Positions 33,799 to 42,676 of a stretch of DNA of 64,000 nt are shown in pieces. This stretch comes from Sphingomonadales bacterium. GTDB taxonomy: Bacteria; Pseudomonadota; Alphaproteobacteria; SMXS01. Every line of letters starts with the position of its first letter. The first letter of the stretch is position 1. Both the position numbers and the translations under genes were made by a program. Location: assembly GCA_022844405.1 (NCBI GenBank), contig JALHLV010000019.1, positions 1 to 64,000 of the forward strand, read 5' to 3'. A model generated the notes under the pieces. That model did not search any database. It had not been told where the DNA came from and saw only the letters and a list, made by a program, of their open reading frames with translations.

Positions 33799-34092
33799 AT
33801 GGGCAAACTTCTCCTATCGTCGGTCGCGGCGCTCGCGCTGCTGGCCGTTCCCGTCTCGGCTTCCGCCGGCGGGCTGAAGACCGGCCAGAACGACGCGACG
33901 CTGGCCGCGACCAAGTGCGGCAACAACGGCAAGGGCAATCAGGGCGAAACCTTCAACGAGCTGGGCGAGTGCCTGAAAGGCTCCCAGCGCGAGGAAACCA
34001 CGCTGTGCGTGACCAATCCGCTGACCGGCGAACGGGTCTGCATCTTCGAGGACCTGGATCCCGGTAACTCGGGTCCCGCCACGGACGACTGA
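33799..34092 (+). CDS. Small exported four-cysteine protein of unknown family
   Basis: A 97-residue protein with a clear Sec signal peptide (basic MGK, hydrophobic LLLSSVAALALLAVPV core, cleavage after SASA near residue 23). The mature part is hydrophilic and has exactly four cysteines (Cys40, Cys58, Cys70, Cys81), which could form two disulfides. It contains the Gly/Asn-rich patch CGNNGKGNQGETFNELGEC and an acidic tail. I do not recognise the family. The ATG follows GAAGAGGG. It is divergent from the radical SAM gene across the dyad-bearing region. It could be a periplasmic structural, metal-binding or defence protein. Confidence 0.72.
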   Translation: MGKLLLSSVAALALLAVPVSASAGGLKTGQNDATLAATKCGNNGKGNQGETFNELGECLKGSQREETTLCVTNPLTGERVCIFEDLDPGNSGPATDD

Positions 34093-34229
34093 ACGTTCCG
34101 GTTTCAGGACGCTTCTCCACGGATTCGACGGCATCGGGCTTGCGTGCCCGGCGCGGCTTTCGGACGCCAAGGCGGTTCCGCCCTGGCTGAAAGCGCTTTA
34201 GAGTCGCGCCGAATCTGTGGAGAGCGCCC

Positions 34230-34649
34230 ATGAAAGCCCGCGTCAAATGGATCGAGGACCGCAACTTCCTGGGCGAGTCCGACAGCGGCCATGCCGTCGT
34301 GATGGGCAGCAAGGGCGGCAAGACCGGCGTCGCCGTCGCACCGACCCCCATGGAACTGATCCTGATCGGCCTGGGCGGCTGCACCTCCTATGACGTCGTG
34401 CACATCCTGGAGCGCGGCCGCGAGGCGGTGACCGGCTGCGCGCTGGAAATCGACGCCGAGCGCGCCAGCGAGGATCCCAAGGTGTTCACCAGGATCCATC
34501 TGCATTTCGTGGTGACGGGGAAGACGCTGAACCCGGCCAAGGTCGAGCGCGCCATCGCCCTGTCGGCCGAGAAATACTGCTCGGCGTCGGCCATGCTGGC
34601 CCGGTCGGTGGCGATCACGCATGATTTCGAAGTGATCGAGGTCTCGTGA
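34230..34649 (+). CDS. OsmC-family protein (YhfA-like)
   Basis: A 139-residue OsmC-superfamily protein. Cys51 is in LGGCTSYDVVHILE and Cys117 in EKYCSASAMLA, the two redox cysteine positions, with PTPMELILIGLGGC as the classic helix-cysteine block. The pattern is that of the YhfA branch rather than Ohr. The ATG has GGAGAG upstream. It is the third OsmC-type gene in this window. The P450 gene follows after 59 bases in the same direction. Confidence 0.9.
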   Translation: MKARVKWIEDRNFLGESDSGHAVVMGSKGGKTGVAVAPTPMELILIGLGGCTSYDVVHILERGREAVTGCALEIDAERASEDPKVFTRIHLHFVVTGKTLNPAKVERAIALSAEKYCSASAMLARSVAITHDFEVIEVS

Positions 34650-34708
34650 TCACCGGTTGATGGCGATCCATTGCGTCCTTGCGCATACTGGCTGAAGGGG
34701 GGGGACCG

Positions 34709-35953
34709 ATGAGCACACGTATCGATTATGCCGCGATCGCCGATCCGCGCACCTGGGGCGACGAGCGCCGGCTGCTCGCCCTGCTCGACGACATGCGCCG
34801 CGACGCGCCCGTCGTCTGGGTGGAGCCGGAAGGTTACCGGCCGTTCTGGGCGGTGTCCCGGCACGCCGATATCATGGAGATCGAGCGCCAGAACGACCGC
34901 TTCCTTAGCGGCCCGCGCGCCGTGCTGGCCAGCAGCGCCGAGGAAGAGGCGGTGAAGGCGTTCACCGGCGGCAGCCACCTGCTGCTGCGGACCCTGATCC
35001 ACATGGACAACCCGGACCACCGGGTGTTCCGCGCCATGACCCAGGAATGGTTCCAGCCGCGCAGCCTGAACAAGCTGCAGGACCGCATCGCCGACCTGGC
35101 GCGGCGCACGATCGACCGCATGGCGGACCAGGGCGGGCGCTGCGACTTCGTCAGCGAGGTGGCCGTCTGGTATCCGCTGCACGTCATCATGATGATCCTG
35201 GGCGCACCCGAATCCGACGAGCCCAAGCTGCTCAAGCTGACCCAGGAGCTGTTCGGGGCACAGGATCCCGACATGCAGCGCCAGCGGACCGAGGCGACCG
35301 ACATGGGGACGGTCCAGGAGTTCTTCGCCTATTTCACCGCCATGACCGAGGCGCGCCGCGCCAATCCGCAAGACGACGTGGCGACCGTGATCGCCAACGC
35401 CTCCATCGACGGCAAGCCCATCGGCCATCTCGAGGCCATGTCCTACTACATCATCATCGCCACCGCCGGACACGACACCACCAGCTCGGCGACGGCGGGT
35501 GGCCTGCTGGCGCTGATTCGCAGCCCATGGGAGCTGAAGAAGCTGAAGGCCGACCCGTCGCTGATCCCCTCGGCGGTCGACGAGATGATCCGCTGGACCA
35601 CGCCGGTGAAGCATTTCATGCGCACGGCGACCGAGGACTATGTGCTGCGCGGCCAGAAGATCAGGAAGGGCGACGCCCTGATGCTGCTCTATCACGCCGC
35701 CAACCGGGACGAGGACGCGTTCGAGGCGCCGAACGAGTTCCGCGTCGACCGCGCGCCCAACCGCCATATCGCCTTCGGCTATGGCCCGCATCTCTGCCTC
35801 GGTCAGTTCCTCGCCAAGATGGAGATGCGCGCGCTGTTCGCCGAGTTGATCCCGCGGCTGGATGACGTGGCGATCGACGGCTTTCCCACCTGGGTCCAGT
35901 CCAGCTTCGTCAGCGGCCTGAAGCGCCTGCCGATCCGGTACACCCTCAAATAG
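34709..35953 (+). CDS. Cytochrome P450 (soluble bacterial type)
   Basis: A 414-residue P450 monooxygenase. The oxygen-binding I-helix motif is AGHDTT (253-258), the K-helix ExxR pair is Glu292/Arg295 in DEMIRW, and the haem loop is FGYGPHLCLGQ with Cys363 as the thiolate ligand. All core residues are present. The start at ATG 34709 follows a run of G residues and gives a typical N-terminus. No ferredoxin or reductase gene is adjacent, so electrons must come from elsewhere. The substrate is unknown; bacterial P450s of this sort often hydroxylate terpenes, steroids or aromatic compounds. Confidence 0.93.
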   Translation: MSTRIDYAAIADPRTWGDERRLLALLDDMRRDAPVVWVEPEGYRPFWAVSRHADIMEIERQNDRFLSGPRAVLASSAEEEAVKAFTGGSHLLLRTLIHMDNPDHRVFRAMTQEWFQPRSLNKLQDRIADLARRTIDRMADQGGRCDFVSEVAVWYPLHVIMMILGAPESDEPKLLKLTQELFGAQDPDMQRQRTEATDMGTVQEFFAYFTAMTEARRANPQDDVATVIANASIDGKPIGHLEAMSYYIIIATAGHDTTSSATAGGLLALIRSPWELKKLKADPSLIPSAVDEMIRWTTPVKHFMRTATEDYVLRGQKIRKGDALMLLYHAANRDEDAFEAPNEFRVDRAPNRHIAFGYGPHLCLGQFLAKMEMRALFAELIPRLDDVAIDGFPTWVQSSFVSGLKRLPIRYTLK

Positions 35954-35980
35954 ACCGCTGGGCGGCCACGCTCGCGGCGT

Positions 35981-36679
35981 CTAGGAGAGCTTCCGGCTCG
36001 CCACCGGATAGACCCGGTCCTGGCCGATCATCCAGGCGTGGAACGGATCGGCGAACAGAAAGGCGAACGCCCGGTCGAGCACGTCGAGCCCGCCCGTATA
36101 CGCGCCGAACGACGGCAGGATCAGCCGGTTGCCGTCGGTGACGAAGCAGCGGCGCCGCAGGCTCCGGCCGCGCGCCACCACCCGCGCCGCCGGGTGCAGA
36201 TGGCCCGCCACCTCGCCCTGCTGGCTGCCGGGCCGCGGCAGGTGCCGGAACACCAGCGGGCCGCAGGCGAGCGTGGCGACGCACCAGCCGCCCAGATCCT
36301 CCGGCGGCTTGGGATCGTGGTTGCCCTCGATCCAGTACCATTCATGGTCGGCGGTGAGCGCGCGGATGCGGGCGAGGTCATCGGCCGACAGCCGGCCCGC
36401 GGCGCCCAGATCGTGAAAGCTGTCGCCCAGCGCGATCACCGTCTTGGGCCGGTAGAAGTCGCAGGCCTTTTCCAGCCGCGCCAGGGTCTCGCGGGTGTCG
36501 TAGGGCGGCAGCAGCACGCCGCGCTTGGCCGCGAACGACGAGCCTTTCTCGAAATGCAGGTCGGCCACCACCAGCAGCCGCTCTTCCGGCCACCACGCCG
36601 CGCCCGAGCGGTCGAACACCAGCCCGGCGCCGTTCACCGAGGCCATCGCCAGTGCGTTGGGGGCTGCCGCTTCAGCCAT
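35981..36679 (-). CDS. pdeM: Ligase-associated DNA damage response endonuclease PdeM
   Basis: A 232-residue metallophosphoesterase of the Lhr-Core cluster. Metal-binding motifs are VVADLHFEKG, ALGDSFHDLG, WIEGNHDP and GHLHPAA, as in calcineurin-like phosphoesterases. In the family it acts as a manganese-dependent DNA endonuclease. Its ATG overlaps the end of the helicase gene by 8 bases, so the two are co-expressed. The P450 gene is convergent, 27 bases away. Confidence 0.92.
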   Translation of the reverse strand: MAEAAAPNALAMASVNGAGLVFDRSGAAWWPEERLLVVADLHFEKGSSFAAKRGVLLPPYDTRETLARLEKACDFYRPKTVIALGDSFHDLGAAGRLSADDLARIRALTADHEWYWIEGNHDPKPPEDLGGWCVATLACGPLVFRHLPRPGSQQGEVAGHLHPAARVVARGRSLRRRCFVTDGNRLILPSFGAYTGGLDVLDRAFAFLFADPFHAWMIGQDRVYPVASRKLS

Positions 36680-39212
36680 TAAGCATCTCCATGAACTCGT
36701 CCGCCACTTCGGACAACAAATCCTCGTTCGCCTCGCCGCCGATGGATTCCTTGCCGATTTCCATCATCAGCGGCACGGCCAGCGGCGAGATCTGCGCCAG
36801 CGCGCGGTGCAGGATGCGCCCGGCGGGCCGCACCCGCTCCAGCAGCCCGCGCATCCGCGCCAAATCCAGCAGGCCCGCCGACACGTCCTCGCGGGTCGCC
36901 TGCAACAAGATATGGTCGGGCTCGTGCCGTCCCAACACCTCGTAAATCAAATCCGAGTTCACCATCATCTGCCGGCCGGTCTTTTCATGGCCCGGGTGGC
37001 GCCGGTCGATCAGGCCGGCGATGGTGGCGCAGGTGCGGAAGGTGCGCTTCAGCAGGTTGGAATCCGCCATCCATGCGTCGAGGCCGTCGCCGACGCCCTC
37101 GTTCGAGAACAGCCTGTGCATGTCGAGCAAGGACATGTCGCTCAGCGCCCAGACGGTGAGCGCGTAGTCGTTGGCCATGAAGCCCATGGGCCGCATCCGC
37201 AACGTCTCCAGCCGCTGGGTCAGCAGCATGCCGAGCGTCTGGTGCGCGAGACGTCCCTCGAACGGATAGCAGGCCAGGTAGTGGCGTGAGCCGCGCGGAA
37301 AGGTCTCGACCAGCATCTGTTCGGCCTTCGGGATCGACGACTTGATGCGCTGCAAATCCAGCCACCAGCTCACCTGTCCGGGCAGGAAGCGCCACTGCTC
37401 CGGATCGGCCAGCAGGGCGCGGACGCGGGCGGCGAGAAACGTCGACAGCGGGAACTTGCCGCCCTGGTAGGACGGTACCATGGGCTCCTTGTCCTCGGTC
37501 TTCGAGGCGTAAGCCTCGTTCTCGGCCATGCCCTCGAAGCGCCAGACCTGGCCGGCGAACAGGAAGGTGTCGCCGGGGCGGAGTTGTTCGATGAACCATT
37601 CCTCGACCTCGCCGATGTGGAAGCCGGCGCGGCCGACGGGCTTGCCCGCCACATGGGTGACCGCGGGCGCGGTGCCGGTCCGGCGACCCTTGCCGCCGCG
37701 CCTGATGGACCGCAGCTTGATCATCGGCGCCTCGACGATGGTGCCGACGTTGAGCCGGTATTGCTGCGCCGCCCTGCGCGACGCGATGGTGTAGCGGCCG
37801 TCCTGCAGTCGCTCCAGCTTGTGGTACTGCTCGTAGCGGCGCAGCGCATAGCCGCCGGTGGCCGCAAAATCCACCACCCGCTCGACCGTCTGGCGGTCCA
37901 GATGGGCGTAGGGCGCGGCGGCGGTGATCTCCGCGTAGATTGTTTCCAGGTCGAACGGCTCGGCGCAGCCGCGGCCAACCACGTGTTGCGCGAGCACGTC
38001 GAGTCCGCCCGGACGCGGCAGGTCGCCGTCCTGGATGCCTTCCTCGATGGCCTGTTTGGCCGCGACGCATTCCAGCACCTCGAACCGGTTGGTCGGCACG
38101 AACAACGCCTGCGACGGCTCGTCCAGCCGGTGGTTGGAGCGGCCGATACGCTGCATCATCCGCGACGAGCCCTTGGGCGCGCCGAGCTGGATAACAAGGT
38201 CGATGGCGCCCCAGTCGACGCCCAGTTCCAGGGTCGAGGTGCAGACCACGGCGCGCAGCTTACCCAGGGTCATGGCCTGCTCGACCTTGCGCCGCTGCTC
38301 CACCGACAGCGAGCCGTGATGCAGCGCGATCGGCAGGTTCTCGTCGTTCAGCTGCCACAGCGCCTGAAAGCTGGCCTCGGCCTGCGAGCGGGTATTGACG
38401 AACAGCAGCGCCGAGCGCACCGCCTTGATGGCCGCCATGATGTCGGGCATGGCGTAGGCGCCGCGGTGGCCGGCCCACGGGATGCGCTCGCGCGTGCGGA
38501 GGATGGCGACGTCGGGCGCCGCGCCCGGATCGGCCACCACCAGATCAGCCATGCGCTCGAGGCCCGGAAACTGCGGCACCAGGTAGCGCCGCAGCCGGTC
38601 CGGATCGGCGACGGTGGCGGACAGGCCGACCCTTCGCGCTTGCGGGGCAATGCTTGCCAGCCGGCCCAGACCGAGCGACAGCAGGTCGCCGCGCTTGGTG
38701 TTCTCGATGGCGTGCAGCTCGTCGAGCACGATGGTGCGTAGGCCGCCGAACAACTCGCCGGCGTCGTTGTGCGACAGCAGCAGGGCGAGTTGCTCGGGCG
38801 TGGTCAGCAAGATATCCGGCGGATCGCGGCGCTGGCGCTGGCGCTTCTCGATCGGCGTGTCGCCGGTGCGGGTCTCGATCCGCACGCCCAGCTTCATCTC
38901 CTTCGACGGCGTCTCCAGGTTGCGGGCGATGTCGACGGCGAGCGCCTTGAGCGGCGAAATGTAGAGCGTGTGCAGGCCGCGACGCCGCTCGGCGGGCGGC
39001 CCCTGCAGCTCGTGGTAAAGCTCGATCAGCGGCGGCAGGAATCCGGCCAGCGTCTTGCCCGCGCCGGTCGGCGCGACCAGCAGGGCGGAGCGGCCAGCCT
39101 CGGCGAGGTCGAGCAGCTCCTGCTGATGCCGCCTGATCGCCCAGCCGCGCGCGGCGAACCAGTCCCGGAAGACGGGCGGCAGCGACACGGGAAGCGGGTG
39201 CGACGAATCCAT
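36672..39212 (-). CDS. lhr: Ligase-associated Lhr-type DEXH-box helicase
   Basis: An 846-residue superfamily 2 helicase with Walker A APTGAGKT (47-54), DELHAIEN as the Walker B/DEXH box, SATVADPDRL (motif III), GASK-like motif IV to VI elements and TLELGVDWGAIDLVIQLGAPK and QRIGRSNHR (motif VI). A winged-helix module and a long C-terminal part follow. It is the Lhr-Core size, much shorter than full-length Lhr. It is the upstream gene of pdeM and is divergent from the exonuclease-ligase pair across 91 bases, so the four genes form one repair cluster. In characterised homologues it translocates 3' to 5' and separates RNA:DNA hybrids. Confidence 0.93.
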   Translation of the reverse strand: MDSSHPLPVSLPPVFRDWFAARGWAIRRHQQELLDLAEAGRSALLVAPTGAGKTLAGFLPPLIELYHELQGPPAERRRGLHTLYISPLKALAVDIARNLETPSKEMKLGVRIETRTGDTPIEKRQRQRRDPPDILLTTPEQLALLLSHNDAGELFGGLRTIVLDELHAIENTKRGDLLSLGLGRLASIAPQARRVGLSATVADPDRLRRYLVPQFPGLERMADLVVADPGAAPDVAILRTRERIPWAGHRGAYAMPDIMAAIKAVRSALLFVNTRSQAEASFQALWQLNDENLPIALHHGSLSVEQRRKVEQAMTLGKLRAVVCTSTLELGVDWGAIDLVIQLGAPKGSSRMMQRIGRSNHRLDEPSQALFVPTNRFEVLECVAAKQAIEEGIQDGDLPRPGGLDVLAQHVVGRGCAEPFDLETIYAEITAAAPYAHLDRQTVERVVDFAATGGYALRRYEQYHKLERLQDGRYTIASRRAAQQYRLNVGTIVEAPMIKLRSIRRGGKGRRTGTAPAVTHVAGKPVGRAGFHIGEVEEWFIEQLRPGDTFLFAGQVWRFEGMAENEAYASKTEDKEPMVPSYQGGKFPLSTFLAARVRALLADPEQWRFLPGQVSWWLDLQRIKSSIPKAEQMLVETFPRGSRHYLACYPFEGRLAHQTLGMLLTQRLETLRMRPMGFMANDYALTVWALSDMSLLDMHRLFSNEGVGDGLDAWMADSNLLKRTFRTCATIAGLIDRRHPGHEKTGRQMMVNSDLIYEVLGRHEPDHILLQATREDVSAGLLDLARMRGLLERVRPAGRILHRALAQISPLAVPLMMEIGKESIGGEANEDLLSEVADEFMEMLNG

Positions 39213-39303
39213 GGCTTAATCTAGCGGAATAGAACAGAATGGGAACAGGTGCTTTCTGCCCGTCCCTTGAAACGAAACCGCCGCGCCTGATGTTCTTTCC
39301 TTC

Positions 39304-40356
39304 ATGAAAGCCTTCACCGACATCGTCTGCCCGACGCCGAAGGGGCTCTACTGCCCGCCCGGCGATTTCTATATCGACCCGACCCGCGCGTCCGACCGGG
39401 CCGTGGTGACGCATGGGCATTCGGACCATGCCCGCGCCGGTCACGGCTCGGTGCTGGCGACGAAAGAGACGCTGGCCATCATGGGCGCGCGCTATGGCGA
39501 GAATTTCACGCCCTCGGCGCAGGCGGCGCGTTATGGCGAGCGCCACCGGATCGGCGATGCGACCGTGTGGCTGTCGCCCGCCGGCCACGTGCTGGGCAGC
39601 GCCCAGGCGGTGATCGAGGCCCATGGAAGGCGCATCGTCGTCTCCGGCGACTATAAACGGCGGCCCGATCCCACCTGCGCACCGTTCGAGCCGGTGCCGT
39701 GCGACGTGTTCATCACCGAAGCGACCTTCGGCCTGCCGGTGTTCCGCCATCCGGACGATGGCAAGGAAGTGGCCAAGGCGCTGCACATGCTGGACGTGTT
39801 TCCGGAACGCTGCGTGCTGATCGGCGCCTATGCGCTGGGCAAGGCACAGCGGATCATCGCACTGCTGCGCCAGGGCGGCTACGACGCGCCGGTCTATATC
39901 CACGGCGCCATGGAGAAGCTCTGCGCGCTCTATGAAAGCCTGGGCGTCGATCTGGGCGAGCTGCGCCTCGCCAAGGACGCCGGCAGGGACGAGCTGATGG
40001 GCAAGGTGATCGTCGCACCGCCATCGGCGCTGGGCGACCGCTGGAGCCGGCGGCTGCCCGAGCCGGTCAACGCCTTCGCCAGCGGCTGGATGCGGGTGCG
40101 CGCCCGCGCGCGCCAGGGCGGCATCGAGCTGCCGCTGGTGATCTCCGACCACGCCGACTGGGACGAGCTGACCGGCACCCTGCTGGAGCTGTCGCCGCAG
40201 GAAGTGTGGGTGACCCATGGCCGCGAGGAGCCGCTGGTGCACTGGGCCGGGCTGAACGGCCTGAAGGCCAGGCCGCTGCACCTGGCCGGCTATGACGAGG
40301 AGGACGGCGACGGGCCGCAAGGCGACAACCCGAAAGCCGGGGAAGCCGGCGGATGA
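39304..40356 (+). CDS. Ligase-associated MBL-fold exonuclease
   Basis: A 350-residue metallo-beta-lactamase/beta-CASP protein. The metal site THGHSDHARAGHG (His37, His39, Asp41, His42) is intact, followed by SPAGHVLGSAQ, VVSGDYKRRPDP, ITEATFGLP and the terminal VTHGREEPLV block. In Lhr-Core clusters this protein acts as a DNA exonuclease. It starts the plus-strand arm and its TGA overlaps the ligase ATG (ATGA), so the two are co-translated. Confidence 0.92.
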   Translation: MKAFTDIVCPTPKGLYCPPGDFYIDPTRASDRAVVTHGHSDHARAGHGSVLATKETLAIMGARYGENFTPSAQAARYGERHRIGDATVWLSPAGHVLGSAQAVIEAHGRRIVVSGDYKRRPDPTCAPFEPVPCDVFITEATFGLPVFRHPDDGKEVAKALHMLDVFPERCVLIGAYALGKAQRIIALLRQGGYDAPVYIHGAMEKLCALYESLGVDLGELRLAKDAGRDELMGKVIVAPPSALGDRWSRRLPEPVNAFASGWMRVRARARQGGIELPLVISDHADWDELTGTLLELSPQEVWVTHGREEPLVHWAGLNGLKARPLHLAGYDEEDGDGPQGDNPKAGEAGG

Positions 40357-41930
40357 ACCGCTTCGCCGAACTGCTCGACCGGTTGTCCTATACGCCCGGG
40401 CGCAACGACAAGCTGGCGCTGATCGTCGACTATTTCCGGCACGTGCCCGATCCGGACCGCGGCTATGCACTGGCCGCCATGACCGGCACGCTGGACTTCA
40501 AGCACGCCAAGCCGGCGATGATCCGCGGCCTGATCGAGGAACGCACCGACCCGGCGCTGTTCCGCTGGTCCCGCGACTATGTGGGCGACACCGCCGAGAC
40601 CATCGCGCTGATGTGGCCGGTCCGGCACGGCGTCAACCGCGTGCCGGACCTGTCGGAGATCGTCGAGGAGCTGGACCGGACCTCGAAGCTCGACATGCCA
40701 GGCCGCATCGCCGGCTGGCTCGACGCGCTGGACGAGACCGGGCGCTGGGCGCTCTTGAAGCTGATCACCGGCGCCATGCGGATCGGCGTGTCGGCCCGCC
40801 TCGCCAAGCAGGCGCTCGCCCAGTACGGCGACCTGGACATCGCCGACGTGGAGGAGGTCTGGCACGGCCTGCAGCCGCCCTATCTGGACCTGTTCGCCTG
40901 GGCGGATGGCGTCGCCCAACGCCCCGAGCACGGCGCGCTCGCCCCGTTCCGGCCGGTGATGCTGTCCCATCCGGTCGAGGAGGCGGACTTCGCGAAAATG
41001 AACCCGGCCGACTACCGTGCCGAATGGAAATGGGACGGCATCCGGGTGCAGGCCGTGTCCGACGGCGGCGTGAAGCGGCTCTACAGCCGTACCGGCGAGG
41101 ACATTTCCGGCGCCTTCCCCGACCTGATCGAGGCCATGCGGTTCGAGGCCGCCATCGACGGCGAATTGCTCGTCATCCGCGATGGCGTCGTGGCGCCGTT
41201 CTCCGACCTGCAGCAGCGGCTGAACCGCAAGACCGTCGGCAGGAAGCAGCTTTCCGGGTTTCCCGCCGGCCTGCGGGTCTACGACCTGCTGGTCGAGGAC
41301 GGCGAGGATTTGCGACCGCTGCCCTTCGACGCGCGCCGCGAACGGCTGGAAGCCTGGGTCGCGCGGCAGGACGAGCCGCGCATCGGCCTGTCGCCGCTGA
41401 TCCCGTTCGAGCGGTTCGAGGACCTGACCGAGCTGCGCGGCCACGCCGAGGCCGAGAGCATCGAGGGCGTCATGCTCAAGCGCGGCGACAGCCCGTATCT
41501 GGCCGGGCGGCCGAAAGGCTATTGGTGGAAATGGAAGCGCGACCCGTTCCTGGTCGACGCCGTGCTGCTCTACGCCCAGCGCGGCAGCGGACGGCGCTCG
41601 TCGTTCTATTCCGACTATACGTTCGGGGTCTGGAACGACGGCGCGCTGGTGCCCGTGGGCAAGGCTTACTTCGGCTTCACCGACGACGAGCTGAAGCAGC
41701 TCGACAAATTCGTGCGCGATAACACGGTGAACACCTTCGGCCCGGTCCGCGAGGTGACCCACGAGCCCGACAAGGGCCTGGTTCTGGAGGTGGCGTTCGA
41801 GGGCCTGCAACGCTCGACGCGGCACAAATCCGGCGTCGCCATGCGGTTTCCCCGGATCAACCGGATCAGGTGGGACAAGCCGCCAAGGGAGGCGGACGAG
41901 TTGGCGCTGCTGGAGAAGATGCTGGGGTAA
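40353..41930 (+). CDS. ATP-dependent DNA ligase of the ligase-associated DNA repair cluster
   Basis: A 525-residue ATP-dependent ligase. The adenylation site is AEWKWDGIRVQ with Lys226 (motif I KxDGxR). The other nucleotidyl-transferase motifs follow: RLYSRTGEDISG, FEAAIDGELL, GVMLKRGDSPYLAGR and YWWKWKRDP. An N-terminal DNA-binding domain precedes the catalytic core. The enzyme has been linked to repair of crosslink damage such as that from cisplatin. The start overlaps the exonuclease stop. An interspersed repeat follows after the stop. Confidence 0.93.
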   Translation: MNRFAELLDRLSYTPGRNDKLALIVDYFRHVPDPDRGYALAAMTGTLDFKHAKPAMIRGLIEERTDPALFRWSRDYVGDTAETIALMWPVRHGVNRVPDLSEIVEELDRTSKLDMPGRIAGWLDALDETGRWALLKLITGAMRIGVSARLAKQALAQYGDLDIADVEEVWHGLQPPYLDLFAWADGVAQRPEHGALAPFRPVMLSHPVEEADFAKMNPADYRAEWKWDGIRVQAVSDGGVKRLYSRTGEDISGAFPDLIEAMRFEAAIDGELLVIRDGVVAPFSDLQQRLNRKTVGRKQLSGFPAGLRVYDLLVEDGEDLRPLPFDARRERLEAWVARQDEPRIGLSPLIPFERFEDLTELRGHAEAESIEGVMLKRGDSPYLAGRPKGYWWKWKRDPFLVDAVLLYAQRGSGRRSSFYSDYTFGVWNDGALVPVGKAYFGFTDDELKQLDKFVRDNTVNTFGPVREVTHEPDKGLVLEVAFEGLQRSTRHKSGVAMRFPRINRIRWDKPPREADELALLEKMLG

Positions 41931-41952
41931 CTCCCTTCCCGCTTTCCCTCCC

Positions 41953-42115
41953 TGTCATCCCCGACGCTAGTCGAGCCCGCGAACCGGCGGGTTCGCGGCT
42001 GCGAGGTTTGCGATCGGGGACCCATCCATCCGCGGGAAAGTTGCCTGCCGCAGACCGACGGCGCGTCCTTCATCGACATGGGTCCCCGCTCGCGCTTCGC
42101 TTGGCGGGGATGACA
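41953..42115. repeat. Palindromic interspersed repeat downstream of the ligase gene
   Basis: The outer arms TGTCATCCCCG (41953-41963) and CGGGGATGACA (42105-42115) are perfect complements. The inner arms CGGGGACCCAT (42015-42025) and ATGGGTCCCCG (42078-42088) are also perfect complements. A third hairpin in the left part pairs AGCCCGCGAACC with GGTTCGCGGCT around 41974-42000. The whole 163-base element is a compound palindrome of the CATCCCCG...GGGGATGAC sort, found scattered in alphaproteobacterial genomes. It occupies the gap between convergent genes. Confidence 0.75.
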
Positions 42116-42126
42116 ATTTGGGGTGA

Positions 42127-42555
42127 TCACTTATCCGGCGCCGCCCCACCCTCGACCGGCCTGCACTCGCCCTCGTAGTCGACGTTCTTGCCTGCCGCCG
42201 CCGCGTCGCACGAATTGCCGTAGGTCTTGCCGTCGCAGCCGCACTGGGGGCGGTATTCCTTGGTGCAGATCTGCGGCTTGGGCACGCAGACGCCGGTGCG
42301 CTTCTCGATGCCGCAGGCGCCGGCGTCGAACTTGCAGTACTGGCCGTCGGGACAGGAAAATCCGGCCACCGTGTCGCAGATCACCGCGTTGGCCTCGCCC
42401 TGGCCCATGCCGGACGGGGTCGACGAGGCCGCCGGGATGGTCACCGCCGACGGCTTGCCCAGCGCGTCCTCGGGATCGGGTCCGCCCGCCTTGTCCGAGG
42501 CGCAGGCGGCCAGCGCCAGCGCGGTCAGGGCGAACAGCAGGTGGATTGGCTTCAT
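42127..42555 (-). CDS. Kazal-type protease inhibitor-like lipoprotein
   Basis: A 142-residue predicted lipoprotein. The signal peptide ends in LALAAC with the lipobox cysteine at residue 18, so it would be anchored in the inner or outer membrane facing the periplasm. A Cys-rich region (Cys60, 68, 74, 81 and 90) is followed by a Kazal-like core CTKEYRPQCGCDGKTYGNSC with Cys97, 105, 107, 116 and 131. Kazal domains typically inhibit serine proteases; bacterial examples are less studied. The ATG at 42555 is preferred, since upstream codons lack signal-peptide character. Confidence 0.85.
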   Translation of the reverse strand: MKPIHLLFALTALALAACASDKAGGPDPEDALGKPSAVTIPAASSTPSGMGQGEANAVICDTVAGFSCPDGQYCKFDAGACGIEKRTGVCVPKPQICTKEYRPQCGCDGKTYGNSCDAAAAGKNVDYEGECRPVEGGAAPDK

Positions 42556-42676
42556 CGGTGATCTCCGTTGGGCTGCGTCACCATAGCGTCGTTCCCCGCC
42601 GCTGGCCAAGGGCGGTTGACGGGTGCCCCCGCAAGGCGCATAGGGCAGGCAGACATCATGATGGGGCCGGCGATCC

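Noticed and set aside
41870-42178. Plus-strand frame of 102 codons after the ligase gene
   Set aside because: It runs through the compound palindrome and lacks a ribosome site.
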